Below the pieces are notes generated by a model, which was not told the origin of the DNA, did no database searches, and saw only the letters and a list, made by a program, of their open reading frames with translations. A DNA stretch of 27,857 nucleotides from Pseudomonadota bacterium. Its GTDB lineage: Bacteria; Pseudomonadota; Alphaproteobacteria; Rhizobiales; Xanthobacteraceae. This document shows positions 15,287 to 22,546 of the stretch, piece after piece. The position numbers and the translations under genes are program-made. Every line of letters starts with the position of its first letter. Position 1 is the first letter of the stretch. The DNA is taken from positions 1 to 27,857 of the forward strand of contig JAEXHR010000056.1 in the NCBI GenBank assembly GCA_023449855.1, given 5' to 3'.

Positions 15287-16441
15287 CTACGTCGTCTCGC
15301 CACTCCCCCGCAGCGTCTGCCACAGTGCGGCGAGCAGGAAACAGCCGCAGGCGAAAGCGACGAACAGCGGCAGGCCGTGGCTGATCGACTGCATCGCTGC
15401 ACCGGCGCCAACCGGTCCGATCAAGGCGCCGACGCCCCACATCAATCCCATCGCAGCGTAGATGCCGACGAGACTGCTTCCGCTGAAGCGACTGCCGACG
15501 ATGGTGAGCATGATCGTGTAGATACCAACGAACACGCCGCCCCAGACGAACAGCAAGGGATAGGTCGTCCATGGCGAGCGCAGCGCCATCGGCCAGATCA
15601 ATGCGCCGATCACGGCCAGTGCGGCCAGCGCAATGATCAGTTGGCGGCGGTCGAGCTTGTCACCGAGCCAGCCGATCGGCAATTGCAGCACGATGGCGCC
15701 GACCATCATGCAGGACATCAATTGGGTCGCCTCACCTTCCTTCCAGCCAAGCGACTGCGCATAGAGCGAGAGGAAGGACAGCCCGCTGCTCTCCACCGCC
15801 GCGTGCAGCACTGTCGCCGCCATGGCGATCGGTGCCAGTATGACAAAGCCGACCGGATTGCCGTGACCGCCCTTGTCGAAAACAGGCTCGCTGATGCCCG
15901 GCATCGCGAGGCACACGGCGGCGCCGAGAGCAAAGACTGCGCCGACCCAATAGGCTGTCGCGCCTTCGGTCCCGATCAGCGACAGCAGAAACGGGCCCAG
16001 CGCAAAGCCGAGCGACAGCGCCGCGGTATAGGCCGCCATCGCCCGTGCGCGCGTCTGATCTGTGCTGAGACTGTTGAGCCAGGTCTCCGACATCACAAAC
16101 AATGTCTCGGACGCTGCACCGAGCACGATGCGCAGCGGGAACCAGAGCCAGATGGCCGGCATTGCCGGAAACAGCACCAGCACCACCGCCGCGATAACCA
16201 ATGCGACCAATACAAGCTTCCGCGCACCGATGCCGCCGACCATGCGCGGCAGTGCGAAGGCCATCGCCAGCACGCCGACCGCATGCATGGCGGCATTGGC
16301 GCCGATGAACGCATCGGAATGCCCGCGCTCGGCGAGATCCTGCGCGAGTAGTGCGGCGCTGAGGCTGTAGGTCAGGCCGAAGATCATGGCGGCAGCGATC
16401 ACCGCGGCGCGCGACCATAGATTGGAACCGATGGACGCCAT
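15287..16441 (-). CDS. Major facilitator superfamily transporter
   Basis: A 384-residue inner-membrane protein with about 12 predicted helices in two halves, consistent with MFS. Cytoplasmic loop signatures fit: RMVGGIGARK after the second helix, SETWLNSLSTDQTRARAMAA and LGFALGPFLLSLIG in the N-half, and GWLGDKLDRRQ in the C-half, the equivalent of the MFS G-x-x-x-D-R-x-G-R/K motif. The overall look is nearest to YcaD-type members, whose substrates are not established. The ATG at 16441 starts the protein just before helix 1; ATGs at 16483 and 16498 are possible. It converges on rsmA across a palindromic repeat and is divergent from the HdeD-like gene with a 100-nt gap. Confidence 0.88.
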   Translation of the reverse strand: MASIGSNLWSRAAVIAAAMIFGLTYSLSAALLAQDLAERGHSDAFIGANAAMHAVGVLAMAFALPRMVGGIGARKLVLVALVIAAVVLVLFPAMPAIWLWFPLRIVLGAASETLFVMSETWLNSLSTDQTRARAMAAYTAALSLGFALGPFLLSLIGTEGATAYWVGAVFALGAAVCLAMPGISEPVFDKGGHGNPVGFVILAPIAMAATVLHAAVESSGLSFLSLYAQSLGWKEGEATQLMSCMMVGAIVLQLPIGWLGDKLDRRQLIIALAALAVIGALIWPMALRSPWTTYPLLFVWGGVFVGIYTIMLTIVGSRFSGSSLVGIYAAMGLMWGVGALIGPVGAGAAMQSISHGLPLFVAFACGCFLLAALWQTLRGSGETT

Positions 16442-16541
16442 GAACCGCCTGCCTGCCGTGAAAAATCGCGCTATCCCTTGCATGGAAAAGTTAAACATCT
16501 GCCGGCTAGGTTGGGGCCTCGCACGCAGACCGAGACCGCCC

Positions 16542-17861
16542 ATGATCCGACTCCTGCTTCTCCTGCTCGGCGCCGAAGTGGTGCAGCGGCGCTGGCGTGC
16601 GCTGCTGGTGATCGGCGCCGTCTGGGCTGCGCTCGGCCTGTTCATCATGCTGGATGCGCTCGATGGTGCGACGCTGATCAGGCCGCATTATTTCGGCTAT
16701 CTGCTGCTGCTCGAAGGCCTCATCAGCCTGCTCGCCGGCATGGTCGCCACGCAACGGCGCACACAGCAGCTCGCCAAAGCCGTGATCCTGCTGCTGCCAG
16801 CACTCATCATCATCGCGCAGCCGCGGCACTCCAACATGCTGATCGCGATGCTGCTCGGCGGTGTCATGCTCTGCGACGGAACGCTCCGCATCGCCAGCGC
16901 CTGGGTGGTCCGCTTCGACAACTGGCGCATGGCGATGGCCGCCGGCATCGTCGAGATCATCCTCGCCATCATCACGCTGGAGCCGTGGCCGACCTGGTAT
17001 GAAGGCACGATCGGCTTCAATGTCGGCGCGTTGCTGATCATCTCCGGCTGGGGCACGATCCTGCTCGCCAACCGATTGCGCAAACTGCCGCCGGATGCCC
17101 CGATCTCGATGCTGATCGGCGGCGCGTTTCCCACGGCGCTATGGGTGCCCGCCAAGCCCGACGATGCCGGCCATGACGATCTGATCGTCCATGTCTGGAC
17201 ACCCGCCGGGCCGGGCCGCCATCCGCGCCGACGTCCGATTGTCGATCGCTACATCGCGGCGATTGATCACAGAGGCCGTATCTCCACCGGACACGCAGCG
17301 CTCGAACTCGCGCCCAATGTCTATATCAGCCACTATCCCGCCGTCGAAATCGATCGCTCGCCGGAGGAATTCGGTCGCGTGCTGCGTGCGAGCGTCGACA
17401 ACGACATTCCCGGCCGCTTCCTGCCGAGCTATCGCGAGGAAGCCGATGGCTGGTGCGAGGCCACCGAGCATGTGCATTTCACGCGGATCGACCGCCTGCG
17501 CGTGCGCCATTTCTGGCGCGCCTATCGCAGCGACACCGCCTACAATCTCACCAGCCGCAACTGCTCGAGCGCCGTGGCGCATGCGCTCGATGCCGCGCTG
17601 GAAGGCGTGCTGGGCCAGACCGAACGGCCATGGCGCGCTTTCTTCCGCGCCGTGACGACGCCCGAATTGTGGATCGCCGGCGTGCTGCGCCGGCGCGCGG
17701 AAGCGATGGCATGGACGCCGGGCCTCGTGCTCGATTATGCGCGGCTGCTGCATGTCATCGTCGAGCCCATGCCGGCCAGCAGCGAGACGCGCCAGTCGCG
17801 CCTGCGCCGCCTGATCTTCCGCCGCGCTGCCCTCGCGCATTCGCGGCCGGCCTGGAAATGA
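16542..17861 (+). CDS. HdeD-like (DUF308) membrane protein with papain-like C-terminal domain
   Basis: A 439-residue two-part protein. Residues 1-180 contain six short hydrophobic helices with internal similarity, as in HdeD/DUF308 membrane proteins (E. coli HdeD is linked to acid resistance). Residues 210-410 are soluble and show a His then Cys order: H251 in STGHAALEL and C341 in YNLTSRNCSSAVAHAL. That resembles permuted papain-like folds (Lnb_N/DUF4105 or YiiX-like), where GH(A/S) and NC(T/S) form the catalytic pair. A cysteine hydrolase or acyltransferase domain tethered to the membrane is therefore possible, but the assignment is by motif only. The ATG at 16542 begins directly at the first helix; the upstream open frame is a shadow. 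It is divergent from the MFS gene and 78 nt upstream of the alcohol dehydrogenase. I do not recognise a named gene. Confidence 0.8.
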   Translation: MIRLLLLLLGAEVVQRRWRALLVIGAVWAALGLFIMLDALDGATLIRPHYFGYLLLLEGLISLLAGMVATQRRTQQLAKAVILLLPALIIIAQPRHSNMLIAMLLGGVMLCDGTLRIASAWVVRFDNWRMAMAAGIVEIILAIITLEPWPTWYEGTIGFNVGALLIISGWGTILLANRLRKLPPDAPISMLIGGAFPTALWVPAKPDDAGHDDLIVHVWTPAGPGRHPRRRPIVDRYIAAIDHRGRISTGHAALELAPNVYISHYPAVEIDRSPEEFGRVLRASVDNDIPGRFLPSYREEADGWCEATEHVHFTRIDRLRVRHFWRAYRSDTAYNLTSRNCSSAVAHALDAALEGVLGQTERPWRAFFRAVTTPELWIAGVLRRRAEAMAWTPGLVLDYARLLHVIVEPMPASSETRQSRLRRLIFRRAALAHSRPAWK

Positions 17862-17879
17862 GCAGCTAATCTCCCCCAC

Positions 17880-17908
17880 TTGCCCTTCCCGCCATCCTGT
17901 GTTTGCTA
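17880..17908 (+). promoter_or_regulatory. Candidate promoter for the alcohol dehydrogenase
   Basis: TTGCCC (17880-17885) and TTGCTA (17903-17908) are 17 bases apart, about 30 bases upstream of the start codon, in a 78-base gap where the base composition dips from the coding average. Pattern match only. Confidence 0.35.
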
Positions 17909-17939
17909 GGCGGTAACGACGTCCAGGGAAGAAACAACC

Positions 17940-18998
17940 ATGACAAAAATGATCCGCCAGTCGCTGGTGAAGTTCGACGCTCCGCTCTGCGAAACCATCA
18001 TCGATACGCCAAAGCCGCAAGGGCGCGAAGTGCTGGTGCGCATCGAGCGCTGCGGCCTGTGCCATTCCGACCTGCACATCCAGGACGGCTGGGCCGATCT
18101 CGGCGGCGGCAAGAAGCTCGACACCACCCGCGGCATGACCCTGCCCTTCACCCTCGGCCACGAAATCGCGGGGATCGTCGATGAAGTCGGCCCCGATGGC
18201 GACACCTCGCTGGTCGGCACCAAGAAGGCCGTGTTCCCGTGGATCGGCTGCGGCAAGTGCCGCGACTGCCTCGCGGGCGACGAAAACCTCTGCACCAAGA
18301 ACCGCTTCCTCGGTGTCTCGCTGGATGGTGGCTTCGCCACCCATGTACTGGTGCCCGACCAGAAATACCTGCTCGATTACGATCCGCTGCCGACCAATGT
18401 CGCAGCGACGCTGATGTGCTCGGGCATCACCGCTTACGGCGCACTCAAGCGCCTCGTCGACCGCCCGCGCCAGCGCAACCTGCTGCTGGTCGGTCTCGGC
18501 GGCGTCGGCATGGCCGGCCTGTCGCTGGCGCAGGCAATGTTCAAGCAGCCGATCTCGGTAGCCGATCTCAATCCGGCCGCACGCGAAGCCGCGCTAAAGA
18601 ACGGGGCGTCGTTTGCCTATGATCCGTCCGAGCCCGATGTCGCAAGGCGCATCGTGAAGGAGACCGACGGCGGCTTCGACGGCGTGATCGATTTCGCCGG
18701 TAATGACAAATCCATGAATTTCGCGGTCGCGACCGCCGCCCGCGGCGGCAAGGTCGTGGTGTCCGGCCTGATGGGCGGCGAATTCAGCATGCCCATGGTG
18801 CAGTGGATCTACAAGCGCCTGACCGTGGAAGGCTTCATGGTCGGCACGCTGGAGGAAGCCAAGGAACTGATGACCCTCGCCCGCGCCGGCAAGGTCAAGC
18901 CGACGCCCATGAAGGAAGAGCCGATGGCCGACGCCCAGAAATGGATCGACCAGCTCCGCGCCGGTAAGGTGGTCGGCCGGATCATGCTGGCGAATTGA
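17940..18998 (+). CDS. Zinc-dependent alcohol dehydrogenase (MDR family)
   Basis: A 352-residue medium-chain dehydrogenase/reductase. The GroES-like N-terminal domain has the catalytic zinc ligands C41 (RCGLCHSDLH), H74 with E75 (LGHEIAG) and C160 (TLMCSG). The structural zinc site is C104, C107, C110 and C118 (GCGKCRDC ... LC). A Rossmann domain follows with GLGGVG (185-190); an acidic residue (VADLN) after the second strand suggests NAD+ preference. The substrate cannot be read from sequence; a primary or secondary alcohol/aldehyde is likely. The ATG at 17940 has AGGGAAG upstream. It is 78 nt downstream of the HdeD-like gene with a candidate promoter in the gap, and is followed by a palindromic repeat that may end the transcript. 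Confidence 0.93.
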   Translation: MTKMIRQSLVKFDAPLCETIIDTPKPQGREVLVRIERCGLCHSDLHIQDGWADLGGGKKLDTTRGMTLPFTLGHEIAGIVDEVGPDGDTSLVGTKKAVFPWIGCGKCRDCLAGDENLCTKNRFLGVSLDGGFATHVLVPDQKYLLDYDPLPTNVAATLMCSGITAYGALKRLVDRPRQRNLLLVGLGGVGMAGLSLAQAMFKQPISVADLNPAAREAALKNGASFAYDPSEPDVARRIVKETDGGFDGVIDFAGNDKSMNFAVATAARGGKVVVSGLMGGEFSMPMVQWIYKRLTVEGFMVGTLEEAKELMTLARAGKVKPTPMKEEPMADAQKWIDQLRAGKVVGRIMLAN

Positions 18999-19017
18999 GA
19001 ACTCCGTCTCTTCCGCC

Positions 19018-19121
19018 ATCATTGCGAGCCCTGACGAATCGGCAAGGCCAATTCGTTTGGGCGAAGCAATCCAGAAAGCCAAGAGCTGGATTGCTTCGTC
19101 GCTCCGCTCCTCGCAATGACG
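19018..19121. repeat. Palindromic CATTGCGAG-type repeat, copy 1
   Basis: The left part has CATTGCGAG and GCGAAGCAATCCAG; the right part has CTGGATTGCTTCG and CTCCTCGCAATGACG, the inverse of the left. It shares the blocks GCAATCCAG, CTGGATTGCTTCG and GCTCCTCGCAATGACG with the copy at 22449-22541, so it is a dispersed family within this window. The left arm here is decayed (an irregular insert around 19030-19055). It sits between the alcohol dehydrogenase and the caspase-like gene. The rest of this 195-base gap is the short leader of the caspase-like gene. Confidence 0.85.
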
Positions 19122-19166
19122 GGGCTATGCGCATCCAGCCAATTGCGATTCACGCCATCCCGGTTA

Positions 19167-19197
19167 CCATGATCCCATTGCTGGGTGAGGATCATGG
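19167..19197 (+). promoter_or_regulatory. Inverted repeat enclosing the start codon of the caspase-like gene
   Basis: CCATGATCC (19167-19175) and GGATCATGG (19189-19197) are perfect 9-bp inverted copies with a 13-nt spacer. The right arm contains the proposed ATG (19194-19196) and the last bases of the GAGG ribosome-binding site. It could be an RNA hairpin that masks initiation or a dimeric operator. Function is inferred only from position. Confidence 0.45.
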
Positions 19198-20561
19198 ACC
19201 ATTTCGTCCGATATGCGCGATCGCTCGCGCTGATACTTATCGCATCGCTGACCACGATCGGCATGGCTCATGCCGAGAAGCGCATTGCGCTGATCGTCGG
19301 CAATTCGAACTATCAGAGCATCACCCGCCTCGATAATCCCAAGAACGACGCCAAGCTGATGGCGCAGACGCTGTCCGCGCTGGGCTTCACGCTGGTCGGC
19401 GGCGGCGCGCAGCTCGATCTCGACAAGCCGGCGCTCGACATCGCCGTGCAGAATTTCGGCCGGCAGGTGCAAGGCGCCGACGTCGCGCTGTTCTATTACG
19501 CCGGTCACGGCGTGCAGGTGGCGGGCGCGAACTATCTCGTGCCGGTCAGCGCCAATCCGACCCGCGAAGCCGATGTCGACTTCCAGATGGTCGACGTCAA
19601 TCTCGTGCTGCGGCAGATGCAGGGTGCGGGCACGCGGCTCAACATGGTCATCCTCGACGCCTGCCGCAACAACCCGTTTGGCGCACGCGGGCTGCGCGCG
19701 GCCGAGGGTGGTCTTGCGCAGATGCGTGCGCCGGAGGGAACGCTGATCTCCTACGCCACCCAGCCCGGCTCGGTGGCGCAGGACGGCGCCGATGGCAACA
19801 GCCCATACACGAAGGCGCTGGCGACGACGGTGCGGCAGGCTGGACTGGATATCTTCCAGACCTTCAATCAGGTCGGCCTCGCGGTGAAGCGTTCGACCGG
19901 CGGCGCGCAACAGCCCTGGGTGTCGTCGTCGCCCATCGACGGCAATTTCTATTTCGTGGCGCCCGCCCCGGCTGTCCCGCTCATCGTACCGGACAAGCCG
20001 ATGCAGGAAGCGCGGCTGCCCGACGCGCCGCGCATCGACTTCGACAAGCTCACGATCACCGATCCCGTCAAGCTCACGGAGATCAGCGACCGCCTCTACG
20101 AGCTGAACTTCGATCCGGAGCCGCTGAACAGCAAGAACGGCATTGCTGTCGCGATCCGCGATTTCCAGCTCAAGGGCGGCCTGCCGCCCACCGGTGAAGC
20201 CACCGAGGGGCTGCTGCAGCGGCTGCGCACGATACAGGACGTCAAGCCGTGGGGCGCCATCGTCTACGACGCCAAGGACAAGAAATGGGGCATGTCGTGG
20301 GACCAGCCGTCGCGCAAGTCGGCGGTCGGCAAGGCGCGCGCGCAATGCGGCGCAGCGACCTGCCCGCTCGAATTGTCGTTCTACGGATCCAATTGCGGGG
20401 CCTTTGCGGCGCTTGGCGGCAACTGGTCGCTGGTCGCGCGCACAACGCTTGCGCAGGCGCGCGACGCCGCCATCGATCAGTGCAGCAAGACCGGAAAGTC
20501 ATGTTCAATCGTCGGCGCCATTTGCGCCAATTCGGTCAAAGGCCCCGACGCGAAATTGTAA
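19194..20561 (+). CDS. Secreted caspase-like (C14) protein with PG-binding and DUF4189 domains
   Basis: A 455-residue exported protein. A signal peptide (cleavage after AHA, about residue 27) precedes a caspase-fold domain (about 29-255) with the catalytic dyad H105 (YYAGHGVQ) and C157 (ILDACRNNPF). Next come a linker and a segment resembling a peptidoglycan-binding_1 helical domain (about 294-345, IRDFQLKGGLPPTGEAT). The C-terminal region matches DUF4189 (about 353-447; WGAIVYDAK, SNCGAFAALGG and several paired cysteines). Bacterial metacaspase-like (orthocaspase) proteins of this type occur in alphaproteobacteria; substrates are mostly unknown. The ATG at 19194 gives a normal signal peptide; an upstream GTG at 19185 is possible. 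The start lies in a 9-bp inverted repeat. Two small secreted paralogs follow closely (27-nt gap to the first), suggesting an operon. Confidence 0.88.
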   Translation: MDHFVRYARSLALILIASLTTIGMAHAEKRIALIVGNSNYQSITRLDNPKNDAKLMAQTLSALGFTLVGGGAQLDLDKPALDIAVQNFGRQVQGADVALFYYAGHGVQVAGANYLVPVSANPTREADVDFQMVDVNLVLRQMQGAGTRLNMVILDACRNNPFGARGLRAAEGGLAQMRAPEGTLISYATQPGSVAQDGADGNSPYTKALATTVRQAGLDIFQTFNQVGLAVKRSTGGAQQPWVSSSPIDGNFYFVAPAPAVPLIVPDKPMQEARLPDAPRIDFDKLTITDPVKLTEISDRLYELNFDPEPLNSKNGIAVAIRDFQLKGGLPPTGEATEGLLQRLRTIQDVKPWGAIVYDAKDKKWGMSWDQPSRKSAVGKARAQCGAATCPLELSFYGSNCGAFAALGGNWSLVARTTLAQARDAAIDQCSKTGKSCSIVGAICANSVKGPDAKL

Positions 20562-20588
20562 GCAAGTCCATTTTGAAAGCTGATTGAA

Positions 20589-21092
20589 ATGTCTCTTCGA
20601 TGCGGATTGATGATTTGTGCAGCCACACTGTTTCTCTCCGGGAGCGCGGCTTTCGCTCAAGGCGCCACCGGTGGCAGTCTCGGCAATGACAACAAGACAC
20701 TGTCGGGCTCCGCGACGGAATCGCGGTCGGCACCACCTGCGCGCCGCGAACGCACCGAGGCTCCCGCACCGCGCCGTCAGACAGCGACGCGCAGCCGTAG
20801 CGAGAGCGGCGGCGGAGGCGGAAGTTTCGATGGCGTCTGGTCGATCTCCAGCGCAGGCACGTCCGGCTGTTCTGATACATTGACGGAGCAATTCGTCGTA
20901 TCGGGCGGGCGGATGACGGGCAGCACCGGTAGCGGCAGGGCGACGGTGAGCGCCAACGGGTCCGTTCGCGGCGCCGGAAACTACAGCGGCATCGGCGTCA
21001 CCAGCCAGGGCCGCCTCTCCGGCCGTACCGGTTCAGGCACCTTCCAGCGATCCGATGGATGTTCGGGCCGCTGGGTCGCATCCAAGCAGTAA
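20589..21092 (+). CDS. Small secreted protein, first of a tandem paralogous pair
   Basis: A 167-residue product with a signal peptide ending near AFAQ (about residue 24). The mature N-terminus has GATGGSLGNDNKTLSGS, then an Arg/Pro/Ser-rich, probably disordered linker (about 45-78), then a Gly/Ser-rich C-terminal domain starting FDGVWSI and ending CSGRWVASKQ. The next gene has the same layout with near-identical motifs, so they arose by duplication. Mature cysteines are the GTSGCSD and DGCSGRW positions, a likely disulfide. The gene lies 27 nt after the caspase-like gene; the ribosome-binding site is weak. I do not recognise a named family; no enzymatic motif is seen. Confidence 0.75.
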   Translation: MSLRCGLMICAATLFLSGSAAFAQGATGGSLGNDNKTLSGSATESRSAPPARRERTEAPAPRRQTATRSRSESGGGGGSFDGVWSISSAGTSGCSDTLTEQFVVSGGRMTGSTGSGRATVSANGSVRGAGNYSGIGVTSQGRLSGRTGSGTFQRSDGCSGRWVASKQ

Positions 21093-21098
21093 CCGCCC

Positions 21099-21596
21099 AT
21101 GACAGTCTCCCGGGTCATCATGAAATACGTCATCCTTCCCTGTCTGCTCTTCACCGCGCTCGGCGGCAGCGTCGCATGGAGCCAGGGCGCCACCGGAGGC
21201 AGTCTCGGCAATGACAACAAGTCGCTGTCCGGCTCGTCCTCCGAACCGCGTGCAACAGCGCCGGCCCGCCGCGAGCGGTCCGAGCGAGCAGCTCCGTCTC
21301 GCCGCAGCTCCGGCGACGGTGGTGGAAGTGCCGCCAGATTCGATGGCACCTGGCGGATCACATTCACCGGCCAGTCGTCCGTGTGTGCGGGCAAGAGCGC
21401 CAGCAGCACGCTGAACATTTCCGGTGGTCGCACCGGCGATGGCGGCAGCATCAGTCCGAGCGGTCAATTACAGGGCGTCGGCAGCAGCGGCAGCGTGAGC
21501 GCCATCATGACCGGTCGCCTCTCCGGCCGGGGTGGCGGTGGTTCGATGCAGATGTCGAACGGCTGCTCGGGCCGCTGGACGGCCAGCAAGATGTGA
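21099..21596 (+). CDS. Small secreted protein, second of a tandem paralogous pair
   Basis: A product of up to 165 residues, paralogous to the preceding gene. It has a signal peptide (MKYVILPCLLFTALGGS, cleavage near WSQ), the same mature N-terminal motif GATGGSLGNDNKSLSGS, an Arg/Ser-rich linker with PARRERSERAAP, and a C-terminal domain from FDGTWRI to CSGRWTASKM. The two cysteines expected for a disulfide are in SSVCAGKS and NGCSGRW. DNA identity over the N-terminal motif is very high while the linkers differ. The start could be 21099 or, more naturally for the signal peptide, 21120; neither has a strong ribosome-binding site. It starts 6 nt after the first paralog and ends 7 nt from the convergent permease gene. 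Function unknown. Confidence 0.72.
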   Translation: MTVSRVIMKYVILPCLLFTALGGSVAWSQGATGGSLGNDNKSLSGSSSEPRATAPARRERSERAAPSRRSSGDGGGSAARFDGTWRITFTGQSSVCAGKSASSTLNISGGRTGDGGSISPSGQLQGVGSSGSVSAIMTGRLSGRGGGGSMQMSNGCSGRWTASKM

Positions 21597-21603
21597 TCGA
21601 CGC

Positions 21604-22428
21604 TTACCCCTTGCGCTGCCGCCGGAACGTCTCGCCGATCGCCACGACAACGGCACAGATCGCAACCAGAACGATCGAGGCCGCGGAGGCCGCCGGCAGG
21701 TCGGTGCCGGTCTCGGAAATCTTGCTGTAGAGCACCAGCGGCAGGATGTTCACCTGCGTGCCGGCCAGCGCCAGCGCCGTACCATAGGCGCCGATCGCCA
21801 CCGCCGCGGTCAGGCAATAGGCCGCGATCAGGCTCGGCAAGATCTGCGGCAGCATCACCTCGATCAAGGTCCGGAAAGCACCGGCACCGAGGGAACGCGA
21901 AGCCAGCACCTGGTTGCGATCGAAATTGCCGATCGCCGGCAGCACGATCAACACCACGCGCGGCACGAGGTAATAGGAATAAGCGAGCCCTAGCCCGACC
22001 GGCGAAAAGATGAAGCCGCCGATGACAGCGGGATCGAAACCGAGCTTTGCCAGCAGCAGGGTGACGAAGCCGGCGCGGCCAAGCAGCAGGATGAAGCCAT
22101 AGGCGACGATCAGGCCGGAAAATGTCAGCGGCAGTGAGATTGCGATCAACGCCGCCGTGCGCACGCCCGGCGCGAAACGCGCAAGCGCCAGCGCGACACA
22201 GAAGCCGACAACGAGCGAGAACAGCGGCGCGACCGTACCGAGCACCATGGTGCCGCGCAGCCCGTTCCAGAACACGGGATCGGCAGTGAGGCGCGCAAAG
22301 GCGCTGCCGCCATCGGTGAACGCGCCGATCAGCACCGCCCCTACAGGCAGCAGGAAGAACAGCCCCAGCATCACGGCGCCGGGGACGGTCATGGCTGCAA
22401 GCATGGATGTGGAAACGCGGGCGCTCAT
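21604..22428 (-). CDS. ABC transporter permease (binding-protein-dependent, first of two)
   Basis: A 274-residue inner-membrane permease with about six helices and the cytoplasmic EAA loop (SRSLGAGAFRTLIEVMLPQI) that contacts the ATPase. Its type is that of the PotB/FbpB/phosphonate-like importers. It is the promoter-distal gene of the four-gene leftward importer cluster, separated from the binding-protein gene by 118 bases that are almost entirely a palindromic repeat. The start at 22428 is the first ATG, with only a weak upstream purine stretch; 22404 is possible. The substrate is unknown. Convergent with the second small secreted paralog. Confidence 0.9.
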   Translation of the reverse strand: MSARVSTSMLAAMTVPGAVMLGLFFLLPVGAVLIGAFTDGGSAFARLTADPVFWNGLRGTMVLGTVAPLFSLVVGFCVALALARFAPGVRTAALIAISLPLTFSGLIVAYGFILLLGRAGFVTLLLAKLGFDPAVIGGFIFSPVGLGLAYSYYLVPRVVLIVLPAIGNFDRNQVLASRSLGAGAFRTLIEVMLPQILPSLIAAYCLTAAVAIGAYGTALALAGTQVNILPLVLYSKISETGTDLPAASAASIVLVAICAVVVAIGETFRRQRKG

Positions 22429-22448
22429 GTCTGGCTCGTTCTTTCAGT

Positions 22449-22541
22449 CGTCATTGCGAGGAGCCCTTGCGACGAAGCAATCCAGTTCTTCCTTCGTGCG
22501 GCCTTCTGGATTGCTTCGTTGCTTCGCTCCTCGCAATGACG
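22449..22541. repeat. Palindromic CATTGCGAG-type repeat, copy 2, inside the ABC operon
   Basis: CGTCATTGCGAGGAGC at the left and GCTCCTCGCAATGACG (with an extra CTTC block) at the right are inverted. The inner GACGAAGCAATCCAG and CTGGATTGCTTCG also pair, giving a long cruciform-capable structure. It is the better preserved of the two copies; the other is at 19018-19121. It lies between the binding-protein and permease genes of one importer and begins about 20 bases upstream of the permease start, so the transcript through the operon would contain this hairpin. Confidence 0.88.
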
Positions 22542-22546
22542 GAGTC

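Noticed and set aside
17139..18344. Minus-strand open frame (401 codons) across the HdeD-like gene and the alcohol dehydrogenase
   Set aside because: The genes on the plus strand have clear motifs; this frame crosses their boundary and has none.
19164..20345. Minus-strand open frame (393 codons) opposite the caspase-like gene
   Set aside because: Antisense shadow; no signal peptide or domain, and the plus strand has the catalytic His/Cys motifs.
19018..22541. Defence island or mobile element around the caspase-like gene
   Set aside because: No integrase, transposase, tRNA or nuclease genes are present. The protein is exported, and codon composition looks like that of the neighbours.
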